Below, piece by piece: positions 8,619-17,233 of a stretch of 64,000 nucleotides of DNA (the first letter of the stretch is position 1; each line of letters starts with the position of its first letter). The notes under the pieces are model-generated. The model did not search any database. It saw only the letters and a list, made by a program, of their open reading frames with translations, and had not been told where the DNA came from. The position numbers and the translations under genes are program-made. This DNA comes from Streptomyces aculeolatus (GTDB lineage Bacteria; Actinomycetota; Actinomycetes; Streptomycetales; Streptomycetaceae), in assembly GCF_020400605.1 (NCBI RefSeq), contig NZ_JAINRD010000025.1, forward strand, positions 62,001 to 126,000, read 5' to 3'.

Positions 8619-10424
8619 ATGGGGGGTGTGAGGAGCCCACTGCGATCCGATGCCCGCCGCGCCCGGCGCACCGCCGCGCGCACCGCCGCCGGCCGCACCG
8701 CCGCCGCGCCGGTCCGCCCCGCGCGTACCACCGCGGTGCTTGCCGCCGCCGGGGTGTGCGGGCTGGTCGCCGCCGGGGCGGCGTTGGGGGTCGCCGAGTC
8801 GGCGGCCGTCGGGGTGCGGGTCGAGGCGGCGCCGTTGAACGCCGTGGGGGCGGCCGTCGTCGACGCGACACCGGCCGCCGTCAAGGACTGGGCGATCCGG
8901 AACTTCGGCGAGGACGACAAGCTCGTCCTCAAGTCGGGCGTGCTCGTGCTGCTGACGCTCTTCGCCCTGGCGCTCGGCGCGCTGACGCTGCGGATGCGGC
9001 GCACCGGATCGGCCGGCGTGCTCGCCTTCGGCGTCCTGGGCGCCGCCGCCGCGCTGAGCCGGCCCGGGCTGGGCGCCGGGCCCGCGGACGCGCTGCCGTC
9101 GGCGGCCGGGGCGGTGGTGGGCGCGGGGGTCCTCTACGGGCTGTCCGGACTCCTTCGTCCTCCCGGTGGCGAGCGGCATCCACCGAGTGCTCCCGGGCAG
9201 TCGGATGCATCCGACACGGACGGCGCGGACGGCGCGGACGGCCCGGACGCCGCGGACGAATCCGACGACCCGGGCCGTCTGCCCGGCGCCGACGCCGCCC
9301 CCGCCTCCCCCGGCTCCGCACCCCCGCAACCCCCCTTCGACCGCCGCCGGTTCGCCCTCGCCGCCGCCACCGCCGCCGCCGCGTCCGGCGGGGCCTGGGT
9401 GCTCGGGCGGGAGTTGCGTGCCGGGCGGGCCGCCGAGGCGGTGGCCTCGCGGGACCGGCTCCGGCTGCCCGAGCCCGCGTCCGCCGCGCCACCGGTGCCG
9501 CCCGGTGCCGACCTCGGCATCGACGGCGTCCCCCCGTTCCTCACCCCCAGCGGCGACTTCTACCGCGTCGACACCGCCCTCGTCGTCCCCCGGGTCGACG
9601 CCGCGTCCTGGCGCCTGCGCATCCACGGCGACGGCGTCCCCCGCGAACTCTCCCTCCGCTTCGCCGACCTGCTCCGCCGCGACCTGATCGAGCGGCACGT
9701 CACCCTCACCTGCGTCTCCAACGAGGTCGGCGGCTCGTACGTCGGCAACGCCCGCTGGATCGGCGTCCCCCTGGCGCCCCTCCTGCGCGAGGCCGGCGTC
9801 CGGCCGCCCTCGCGCGGCGGCCCCGCGGACCAGCTCGTCGCCCGCTCCGTGGAGGGCATGACCATCGGCACCCCCGTCGAAACGGTCATGGACGGCCGCG
9901 ACGCCATGCTCGCGGTGGGCATGAACGGCGAGCCGCTGCCCTTCGACCACGGCTTCCCCGTACGCATGCTGGTGCCCGGCCTCTACGGCTACGTCTCCGC
10001 CTGCAAGTGGCTGACCGAGCTGGAGCTGACCACCTTCGACGCCTACGACCCGTACTGGGTCCGGCGCGACTGGGCCGCCCGGGCGCCGATCAAGACCCAG
10101 TCCCGTATCGACACCCCCCGGCCCCTGGCCACCGTCGAGGCCGGGCGGGTACCGGTCGCCGGCGTCGCGTGGGCGCAGCACCGCGGCGTCGAGCGCGTCG
10201 AGGTCCGGGTCGACGGCGGCCCGTGGCGGCGGGCCCGGCTCGCGGCCGAGGACAGCGTCGACACCTGGCGCCAGTGGGTGTGGACGTGGGACGCGGAACC
10301 CGGCTCCCACACCCTCCAGGTACGTGCCACCGACCGCGGCGGCGACGTGCAGACCGCCGCCCGCGCGCCGGTCCTGCCCGACGGCGCCACCGGCAGGCAC
10401 TCGGTGGTGGTCGACGTCGTCTGA
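8619..10424 (+). CDS. membrane-anchored sulfite-oxidase-fold molybdoenzyme
   Basis: A 601-residue molybdopterin-dependent oxidoreductase. The N-terminal 180 residues contain several hydrophobic helices (about 40-60, 108-125, 132-150, 160-178), then an Asp/Ala-rich linker and a second hydrophobic stretch near 245-260 next to an Arg-Arg pair. The catalytic module starts near residue 300. Cys365 in TCVSNEVGGSYVGNA is the expected molybdenum ligand of this fold. A C-terminal Ig-like dimerisation domain follows (about 500-600). The enzyme domain should face outside. Its neighbours are a fasciclin lipoprotein and a SigK/RskA pair, with a heme membrane protein convergent to them, resembling a split MsrP/MsrQ system. 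Substrate unknown; oxidised protein sulfur is a reasonable guess. Confidence 0.85.
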   Translation: MGGVRSPLRSDARRARRTAARTAAGRTAAAPVRPARTTAVLAAAGVCGLVAAGAALGVAESAAVGVRVEAAPLNAVGAAVVDATPAAVKDWAIRNFGEDDKLVLKSGVLVLLTLFALALGALTLRMRRTGSAGVLAFGVLGAAAALSRPGLGAGPADALPSAAGAVVGAGVLYGLSGLLRPPGGERHPPSAPGQSDASDTDGADGADGPDAADESDDPGRLPGADAAPASPGSAPPQPPFDRRRFALAAATAAAASGGAWVLGRELRAGRAAEAVASRDRLRLPEPASAAPPVPPGADLGIDGVPPFLTPSGDFYRVDTALVVPRVDAASWRLRIHGDGVPRELSLRFADLLRRDLIERHVTLTCVSNEVGGSYVGNARWIGVPLAPLLREAGVRPPSRGGPADQLVARSVEGMTIGTPVETVMDGRDAMLAVGMNGEPLPFDHGFPVRMLVPGLYGYVSACKWLTELELTTFDAYDPYWVRRDWAARAPIKTQSRIDTPRPLATVEAGRVPVAGVAWAQHRGVERVEVRVDGGPWRRARLAAEDSVDTWRQWVWTWDAEPGSHTLQVRATDRGGDVQTAARAPVLPDGATGRHSVVVDVV

Positions 10425-10500
10425 CCCGCCCCCGCGCGCCTGCACGCGCCCCCGACCCTCAACCCCGCACCACATCAACCCTCAAGGAGATCGATTCACC

Positions 10501-11175
10501 ATGCGCGCTTTCACCCGCACCACCCCCACCACCCGCACCCGTCGCGTCGCCGTCGCCCTCACCGCCGCCGCCGTACTCCCGCTGTCCCTCGCCGCCTGCG
10601 GCGACGACGGCGACAACGGCGACGGCAAGGACAAGTCCGCGAGCGACAGCGCGTCCCGGTCCGAGAAGTCCGACGACGCCGCCGAGAGCCCCGCCGGCTC
10701 CTCCGGGCCCTTCGGCCCCGCCTGCGCGGCCGTCCCCCAGGACGGCGCCGGCAGCTTCGACGGCATGGCCCAGGACCCCGTGGCCACCGCCGCGTCGAAC
10801 AACCCGGAGCTGTCGACCCTCGTCACCGCGGTCAAGAAGGCCGGCCTCGTGGACACCCTCAACAGCGCCCAGGACATCACCGTCTTCGCGCCCACGAACG
10901 ACGCCTTCGCCGCGATCCCCCAGAAGGACCTGGACGCCGTGCTGGCCGACAAGGAGAAGCTCACCGAGATCCTCACGTACCACGTGGTGGGCCAGAAGCT
11001 CACGCCCGAGCAGCTCCGCAGCGGCACGTACCCCACGCTGCAGAAGAGCGAGCTGACCACCGCCGGGTCCGGCGAGGACTACACCGTCAACGACTCCTCG
11101 AAGGTCGTCTGCGGCAACGTGCCCACGGCGAACGCCACCGTCTACCTCGTGGACACCGTCCTGATGCCGAAGTGA
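10501..11175 (+). CDS. fasciclin-domain lipoprotein (MPT83-like)
   Basis: A 224-residue exported lipoprotein: the signal peptide ends at the lipobox LAAC (around residue 35), followed by a charged linker and one FAS1 domain with the typical ITVFAPTNDAFAAIP and LTYHVVGQKL motifs. The ATG follows AAGGAG at good spacing. FAS1 lipoproteins MPT83 and MPT70 of mycobacteria are the main targets of SigK, and here the gene sits directly upstream of a sigK-like/rskA-like pair, so a shared regulon is likely. The role is probably adhesion or as an extracytoplasmic partner of the neighbouring molybdoenzyme. Confidence 0.9.
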   Translation: MRAFTRTTPTTRTRRVAVALTAAAVLPLSLAACGDDGDNGDGKDKSASDSASRSEKSDDAAESPAGSSGPFGPACAAVPQDGAGSFDGMAQDPVATAASNNPELSTLVTAVKKAGLVDTLNSAQDITVFAPTNDAFAAIPQKDLDAVLADKEKLTEILTYHVVGQKLTPEQLRSGTYPTLQKSELTTAGSGEDYTVNDSSKVVCGNVPTANATVYLVDTVLMPK

Positions 11176-11247
11176 GCACATGACGCGCTTCGTACGTGAG
11201 CAGATGAGCAAGTGAGCACGCTGCCGAAGGAGTCCCGAAGGAGTCCC

Positions 11248-11841
11248 GTGCGATCAACCGACGTAGCCGGGGTGCCGGCGTCGCCAGAACCGGGCGAGAG
11301 CACCGCGGAGGAGCTGTTGTCCCGGGTCGCACGGGGCGACCGCGAGGCGTTCAGCGACGTGTACGACGCGCTGAGCGGGCCCGTGCTCGGGCTGGTGCGC
11401 TCCGTGGTCCGCGATCCGGCGCAGTCCGAGGAGGTGATGCAGGACGTGATGGTCGAGGTGTGGCGCACCGCGGCGCGGTTCCGGCCGGAGCGCGGCAGCG
11501 CGCGGAGCTGGGTGCTCACGCTCGCGCACCGGCGGGCGGTGGACCGGGTGCGGTCGGCGCAGGCCGCGGCGGAGCGGGAGCAGAAGGCGGCGCTGCTGGC
11601 GCGGACTCCGGCGTTCGACGAGGTGAGCGAGCAGGTGGAGGGGCGGCTCGAACGGGTGCAGGTGCGCCGTTGCCTGCGGATGCTCACGGAGTTGCAGCGG
11701 GAGGCGGTGACGCTGGCGTACTACCGCGGACTGACGTACCGGGAGGTCGCCGGGCTGCTGTCGCTGCCGCTGGGGACGGTCAAGACGCGGCTGCGCGACG
11801 GGCTGATCCGGCTGCGGGACTGCCTGGGGGTGGGGACGTGA
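11248..11841 (+). CDS. sigK: ECF RNA polymerase sigma factor, SigK-like
   Basis: A 197-residue ECF sigma factor. Region 2 includes VYDALSGPVLGLVRSVV and EEVMQDVMVEVWR; region 4 includes LTELQREAVTLAYYRGLTYREVAGLL, followed by SLPLGTVKTRLRDGL. GTG 11248 is preferred because GAAGGAG precedes it; a GTG 36 bases upstream is in frame but has a poor ribosome site. The stop overlaps the anti-sigma gene start by four bases. The order sigma then RskA-type anti-sigma, next to a fasciclin lipoprotein, matches the mycobacterial SigK system. It should drive the local redox/cell-surface genes once the anti-sigma factor is inactivated. Confidence 0.88.
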   Translation: MRSTDVAGVPASPEPGESTAEELLSRVARGDREAFSDVYDALSGPVLGLVRSVVRDPAQSEEVMQDVMVEVWRTAARFRPERGSARSWVLTLAHRRAVDRVRSAQAAAEREQKAALLARTPAFDEVSEQVEGRLERVQVRRCLRMLTELQREAVTLAYYRGLTYREVAGLLSLPLGTVKTRLRDGLIRLRDCLGVGT

Positions 11842-12677
11842 CGGGGGCCGGCGCCGGCGCCGACCACGCGCTCGGTGCGGCGCACTCCGCCCACACCGCC
11901 ACCGGGGCGTACGTCCTGCACGCGCTGCCGCCGCCGGAACGGGCCCTCTTCGAGGAGCACATGGCGCTCTGCGAGGCGTGCGCGGTGGAGGTACGGGAGC
12001 TGGCGGAGACCGCGGCCCGGCTGGGCACGGCGGTCGCCGCGCGGCCGGCGCCGGGGCTGAAGACGGAGGTGCTTCGGCGGATCGAGACCGTACGGCAGGA
12101 GCCGCCGTCCGTCGACGGCGGCCGGGCGGCGGACGCCGGTGGCGGCGCGCCGCGGGTACGGCGCCGCCGGGGCGCCGCCGTCCGGGGGGCCGGGCGCTGG
12201 TCGCTGGCGGCGTGCCTCGCGGCGGCGGCCGGGCTCGGCGGGGTCGCCGTGTGGCAGCAGCAGGAGGCCGAGGACGCGCGGTCGGCGGCGCGGGAGGCGG
12301 AGCGGAGCTCCGCCGAGGTGACCGCGGTGCTGGCGGCCCCGGACGCGAAGGCCGCCTCCGGGCGGCTGAGCGGGGACGCGACGGGCACGGTGGTCGTGTC
12401 CCGGGAGCGGGACCGGGCGGTGTTCGTTGCGGCGGGTCTGCCGGAGTTGCCGGAGGGCCGGGTGTATCAACTCTGGTTCGCGGACGAGGGGGACGGTGCG
12501 GGTGGCGGTGGCGGCGAGGAGATGCGGCCGGCGGGGCTGCTCGACGGCGACGGCGGCGCGGTGCTCATGGACGGCCGGGTGGCGGACGCCTCCGGCATGG
12601 GCGTCACGGTCGAACCGACCGGCGGCTCCGCACGCCCCACCACGAAGCCGATCGCGGCGATGAAGCTGCCGGCGTGA
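11838..12677 (+). CDS. rskA: anti-sigma-K factor RskA-like membrane protein
   Basis: A 279-residue single-pass membrane anti-sigma factor. A zinc-associated anti-sigma segment lies at the N-terminus (ALPPERALFEEHMALCEACAVE, residues about 30-50), with one transmembrane helix near 115-133 (SLAACLAAAAGLGGVAVW) and a C-terminal extracytoplasmic RskA domain containing FVAAGLPELPEGRVYQLWF. It starts on a GTG overlapping the sigma stop (GTGA), giving translational coupling and matched dosage. In the family, regulated proteolysis of the membrane protein releases the sigma factor; reductive signals control this in mycobacteria. Confidence 0.88.
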   Translation: MTGAGAGADHALGAAHSAHTATGAYVLHALPPPERALFEEHMALCEACAVEVRELAETAARLGTAVAARPAPGLKTEVLRRIETVRQEPPSVDGGRAADAGGGAPRVRRRRGAAVRGAGRWSLAACLAAAAGLGGVAVWQQQEAEDARSAAREAERSSAEVTAVLAAPDAKAASGRLSGDATGTVVVSRERDRAVFVAAGLPELPEGRVYQLWFADEGDGAGGGGGEEMRPAGLLDGDGGAVLMDGRVADASGMGVTVEPTGGSARPTTKPIAAMKLPA

Positions 12678-12887
12678 GCACGGACCGCGCGTCCGCGCGT
12701 CCGCGCGGGCACGGTCACGGGCCGCGCGGACACGCGGGCGCGGGCACGAGTCCGCCCGTCCGCGCAGGCGCGGGTACGGGCCGCGCAGACGCACATGCTT
12801 CCGGTACGGGCCGCGCGGACACACGAGCGGGGGCGCGGGCCCGAGGCCGCGCGTCCGCGCAGGCGCCGGCACACAGGCACCGGCCCC

Positions 12888-12935
12888 GCGGACACGCGGA
12901 CACGCGGACACGCGGACACGCGGACACGCGGACAC
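12888..12935. repeat. 6 x 8-bp tandem repeat GCGGACAC
   Basis: Six perfect head-to-tail copies of GCGGACAC within a longer degenerate array of related words. It is a microsatellite-like tract in a convergent intergenic region, prone to length change by slippage. Confidence 0.9.
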
Positions 12936-12994
12936 GCGGGCCTCGCAGGCACGCGGGCCTCGCGGACGCACACCCGCTGCCCGCCTGAGCGCGT

Positions 12995-13025
12995 CGCCGG
13001 CGGGGCCCCCACGGCCCCGCCGGCG
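12995..13025. terminator. bidirectional terminator hairpin
   Basis: Perfect 13-bp arms (CGCCGGCGGGGCC and its complement) with a 5-base loop, 17 bases past the stop of the convergent heme-protein gene. It can serve that gene and the rskA transcript. Confidence 0.8.
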
Positions 13026-13042
13026 GCGTTCCGTCCGCCCGC

Positions 13043-14176
13043 TCAGCCCGTCCCCGCCTCCGCCGTCGCCTCCTCGCCCCGCCTCCGCTCCGCGGCGGTA
13101 CGCCCCTCCACCGCCGACGGCCGCAGCCGGTGCATCACCGCCACCACTGCCAGCGTCAGCACCAGCAACCCCGTCCAGATCACCCACTGATCGGGCCACA
13201 CCTCCGGCGACGCCCCGTCCGGTGTGCGGCCGCCGTCCACGCCCGTGGCGACCACCGCCGCCAGGCCCGCGACCGTCGCGACCACCGCCAGGCGGCCCGC
13301 CGCGCGGGCGGTCAGCGGCAGGGGGCGGGCGCGGCGGGGGCCGCGGAGGTGGAGGTGTTCGCTGGGGCGGGCGGGGGCCAGGAGGCGCAGGAGGAGCATC
13401 GCGGCGATGGGCATCTGGAGGGCCCAGACCAGGGTGCGGAAGGTGCCGTCGTACCAGACGTTCGTGCCGTACAGCAGCGTGTGCCAGACGCTCAGCACGT
13501 AGACGACGATGATGAAGCGGTGCAGCGCGCGCCACATGCGCGAACCGGTCCGCTGGCGCAGGTAGTACGCCAGGCCCAGCGGGATCGCGAGGTAGAACGC
13601 GAGCAGGCCGATGAGGATGGCGATGCGGCCGGTGCCCGTGGTGTAGCCGCCGGGTATGAAGACCTTGACGGTGGCGTCCCACACCCGGCCGGGCCAGGTC
13701 GCCCCGCCCTCGTTGCCGCGGACCTCCTCCAGGAAGAACATCAGCGCGTGCATGAACATCAGCGCGATCGTCGTCAGGCTGGTGGTCCGGTGCAGCTTCT
13801 CCAGTCCGGCGGGCGGGAGCCACCGGGCTCTCGGGCGCGGGCCGGTGCGCAGGAGGCTGAAGACGATGGTGATCCACGCCCACAGCAGGCCGGACCAGCC
13901 GAACGCCTGGCAGAGCCAGTACATCCAGTACTTGTCGGCGTCGGCGAGCATCGGCATCACCTGGAGGGTCGCCGACGAGCCGTTGTCCACGCGGACGTAG
14001 AGCCAGACGAATATCGCGCCGGTGACGACGAGCGAGATGCCCGCGTCCACTCCGGCGGCCCGGATGTCGGCCTTCAGCCCGGTCCAGTCGAACCACCCGC
14101 CGGTGCGGCCATCTGTCCGGCCGGCCGTTCGGGGTCCGGACTTTTCGGGCAGCCCTGATCGACGAACCACTGCCAT
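13043..14176 (-). CDS. ferric-reductase-like transmembrane heme protein
   Basis: A 377-residue polytopic membrane protein with about seven hydrophobic helices. Histidines expected to bind heme are visible in LEKLHRTTSLTTIALMFMHA and RALHRFIIVVYVLSVWH, the two-helix pattern of the ferric reductase/MsrQ superfamily. No flavin or NADPH-binding domain is present, so it needs an external electron donor. ATG 14176 follows AGGAGG with 6-base spacing; the open frame extends upstream without support. It converges on the SigK-type locus with the molybdoenzyme, and I infer that it may feed electrons to that enzyme. Confidence 0.8.
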   Translation of the reverse strand: MAVVRRSGLPEKSGPRTAGRTDGRTGGWFDWTGLKADIRAAGVDAGISLVVTGAIFVWLYVRVDNGSSATLQVMPMLADADKYWMYWLCQAFGWSGLLWAWITIVFSLLRTGPRPRARWLPPAGLEKLHRTTSLTTIALMFMHALMFFLEEVRGNEGGATWPGRVWDATVKVFIPGGYTTGTGRIAILIGLLAFYLAIPLGLAYYLRQRTGSRMWRALHRFIIVVYVLSVWHTLLYGTNVWYDGTFRTLVWALQMPIAAMLLLRLLAPARPSEHLHLRGPRRARPLPLTARAAGRLAVVATVAGLAAVVATGVDGGRTPDGASPEVWPDQWVIWTGLLVLTLAVVAVMHRLRPSAVEGRTAAERRRGEEATAEAGTG

Positions 14177-14234
14177 CTGTTGCCTCCTGAGTCCCGTCGA
14201 CCCCGGGTGATGTGTACCCATCACCCACGAGAGA

Positions 14235-15008
14235 TCAACGCGGATCCACGGGCTCCAGCCGCGTCCACCCCGTCCAACCCCGCTCGCGCAGCAGCTCGAT
14301 GAGCCGCCGCCCCGGCGGCGCCGCCTCGAAGGCCAGCTTGTCCATCAGCTCCGCGAGCGGCGGTGCGAGGTCGACGTCGGCGACGTAGTCCTGCCCCCGT
14401 TCCGCCGTGAGGCGGGCGAGGTACGCGGCGAGGTCGTCGGCCAGGACGGTCAGGCGGGGGTCGTCGGGTGCCCAGTCGAGGGCGTGGCCGAGGGTGCGGT
14501 AGAAGTCGAGGAGTTGGGAGTCGTCGAGCTGGGACCGCTTACGGGCCAGCCACTCCGGTACGCGGTCGGGGGCGTGGGCCGCGAGGGGGATCCAGCCCTC
14601 GCGCTCGACCGCGACGATCCGCTCGTCGACGCCCAGTTCGCGCAGCCGGTCGAGGAACGCCACGACCTCCGCCGGCAGGGCGAGGCTGTCGCCGGCCGTG
14701 AGCCGGGCGATGCGGCGGCGGGTCTCCCGGCGGGCGCGGATCTCGGCCCGCAGCCGCCGGTCGATGTCCGCGACCGCCGCCGCGAACTCCGCCTCGTCGG
14801 CGCGCAGCAGCTCCCGTACCCGGGCCAGCGGGACGCCGGCCTCGGCGAGGGTGCGGATGCGGATCAGCTCGACCACGGCGGCGGCGTCGTAGCGGCGGTA
14901 GCCGGAGTGGTCCCGGTCCGGCTCGGGGAGCAGGCCCTTGGCGTGGTAGTGCCGGACCGCGCGCACCGTCACGCCCGCGTACGACGCGAGTTCGCCGATG
15001 GTCAGCAT
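14235..15008 (-). CDS. MerR-family transcriptional regulator
   Basis: A 257-residue MerR regulator. The winged helix is at the N-terminus (LTIGELASYAGVTVRAVRHYHAKGLLPEP, HSGYRRYDAAAVVEL), with a coiled-coil dimerisation helix around residues 75-120. The longer C-terminal part is an effector-binding or helical domain I do not recognise. It is the last gene of a three-gene unit with an ABC exporter, nine bases after the permease stop. MerR proteins usually control neighbouring efflux genes in response to their substrate. Confidence 0.88.
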   Translation of the reverse strand: MLTIGELASYAGVTVRAVRHYHAKGLLPEPDRDHSGYRRYDAAAVVELIRIRTLAEAGVPLARVRELLRADEAEFAAAVADIDRRLRAEIRARRETRRRIARLTAGDSLALPAEVVAFLDRLRELGVDERIVAVEREGWIPLAAHAPDRVPEWLARKRSQLDDSQLLDFYRTLGHALDWAPDDPRLTVLADDLAAYLARLTAERGQDYVADVDLAPPLAELMDKLAFEAAPPGRRLIELLRERGWTGWTRLEPVDPR

Positions 15009-15017
15009 CAGGGCAGC

Positions 15018-15802
15018 CTAGGCCGCCGCGCGGGTGCGGTAGAGGCGGCGCGACCAGAGGTGGCCGGCCGTGCCGAGGACCGCACACCAGCCCACCGCCC
15101 AGGCCGCGTCCGCGCCGTCCGGCGAGCCGGCGAGCAGCCCCCGGAGCAGGTCCATGACCGGTGTGAACGGCTGGTGCGCGGCGAACCACCGCAGCCCCGC
15201 CGGCATCGACTCGACCGGTACGAAGCCGCTGCCCACGAACGGCAGCAGCACGAAGACCATCGGCAGGTTGCTCGCCGTCTCCGGGTCCGGGCTGGCCAGC
15301 CCCAGCGCCACCGTGAACCACGTCAGCGCGTACGACAGCAGCGCCAGCAGCCCGAGCAGCGCGGCCCAGTCGGCCGCCGACGCGGCCGTGCGCAGCCCGA
15401 GCGCGAACGCCGCCGCGCCGACCGCCGCGAGCGCCAGCGCGGTCTGGATCATCGCGGCGAGCACGTGCCCGGTGAGGACCGAGGACTTCGCGAGGGGCAT
15501 GGTGCGGAACCGGTCGATGATGCCGTCGGTCATGTCGTTGGCGACGAGCACGGCGGTGCCGATGGACACGCTCGCGACCGTCATCGTGAGGATCCCGGGG
15601 GCGATGTACGTGAGGTAGTCGCCGCGGTCGCCGCCGGGGAGCCCCGCGCCCATCGTGCCGCCGAAGACGTACGTGAACAGCAGCAGGAACAGCAGCGGCT
15701 GGCCCACGAGCATGATCGTCATGGAGGGGTAGCGGGCCATGTGCCGCAGGTTGCGGCGCAGCATGGTCGCGGAGTCGCGCAGGACGTACGTGCCGGGGGC
15801 GC

Positions 15803-15806
<4 letters not shown>
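15018..15806 (-). CDS. ABC-2 type drug exporter permease (DrrB-like)
   Basis: A 262-residue integral membrane protein of the ABC-2/DrrB family, with about six hydrophobic helices (for example MLVGQPLLFLLLFTYVFGG) and the ABC-2 signature region FVLLPFVGSGFVPVESMP followed by LRWFAAHQPFTPVMDLLRGLL. The start overlaps the stop of the upstream ATPase gene by four bases, giving coupled expression. With that ATPase it should form an exporter for drugs or secondary metabolites. Confidence 0.9.
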
Positions 15807-16753
<947 letters not shown>

Positions 16754-16825
16754 GCGGCCATGCTCGGAGGTTGACCCTGCGTCGGGGTCAAGCCCGCGGC
16801 CCGCGGCGGTGTCGCCCTACACTGG

Positions 16826-17034
16826 CGGTGCAGCCGGTTCGCCCCGTCCGCCAGGCGGTGGCGTCGCAAGAGGGAACCCGGTGGGAATCCGGGACTGCCC
16901 CGCAGCGGTGAGCGGGAACGACCGCCGTCATACGCACTGGACCCGACGGGTCCGGGAAGCGACGGCCAGTAGGCGCCCGTGCGCGCGACGACACGTCCGC
17001 GTACGGACCTGCCCGCGAGTCCGAAGACCTGCCC
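16826..17034 (+). promoter_or_regulatory. cobalamin (B12) riboswitch
   Basis: The segment has the conserved order of an AdoCbl-class aptamer: a GGTGCAGCCGGTT start, the core GGGAACCCGGTGGGAATCCG around 16875, CTGCCCCGCAGCGGTGAGCGG, a B12-box variant near 16965-16980 (GACGGCCAGTAGGC) and the closing CGAGTCCGAAGACCTGCC ending at 17034. It stands about 200 bases before metE, the B12-independent methionine synthase. Binding of B12 should shut off metE when the B12-dependent enzyme can work. Confidence 0.93.
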
Positions 17035-17182
17035 GCTGCCCGTGCGCGGGCCTTCCGCGCGCGGCCATCCCGGTGACCTTCGAGGGCAGGGTCGGCGCAC
17101 GTGACGTACAGGACCGGCATCAGGGCACCCGCCGCGGTACCGCGGGGACATGCCGGGCTGCCTGGCGCGCGTCTCCTCCCCC

Positions 17183-17228
17183 TCTCCTTCCGGCGCCGGG
17201 ATCTCAGGGATCCATCTCGCGAAGGAGA
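17183..17228 (+). promoter_or_regulatory. Shine-Dalgarno-sequestering hairpin of metE
   Basis: TCTCCTTC at 17183-17190 is perfectly complementary to GAAGGAGA at 17221-17228, which contains the metE ribosome site. A rival partner, GATCTC at 17200-17205, pairs with GAGATC at 17225-17230. These look like the expression platform of the riboswitch, acting on translation initiation. Confidence 0.6.
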
Positions 17229-17233
17229 TCTCC

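Larger units (their letters stand above)
12678..13042. other. convergent gap with degenerate tandem repeats
   Basis: The 365 bases between rskA and the convergent heme-protein gene have no credible gene. Most of 12690-12965 is a degenerate array of CGCGGACAC/CGCGGGCAC-like words, with a perfect core at 12888-12935, followed by a terminator at 12995-13025. Confidence 0.7.

Noticed and set aside
12888..12935. Short tandem repeats as a CRISPR or plasmid iteron
   Set aside because: Units are only 8 bp without spacers, and no replication gene is near.
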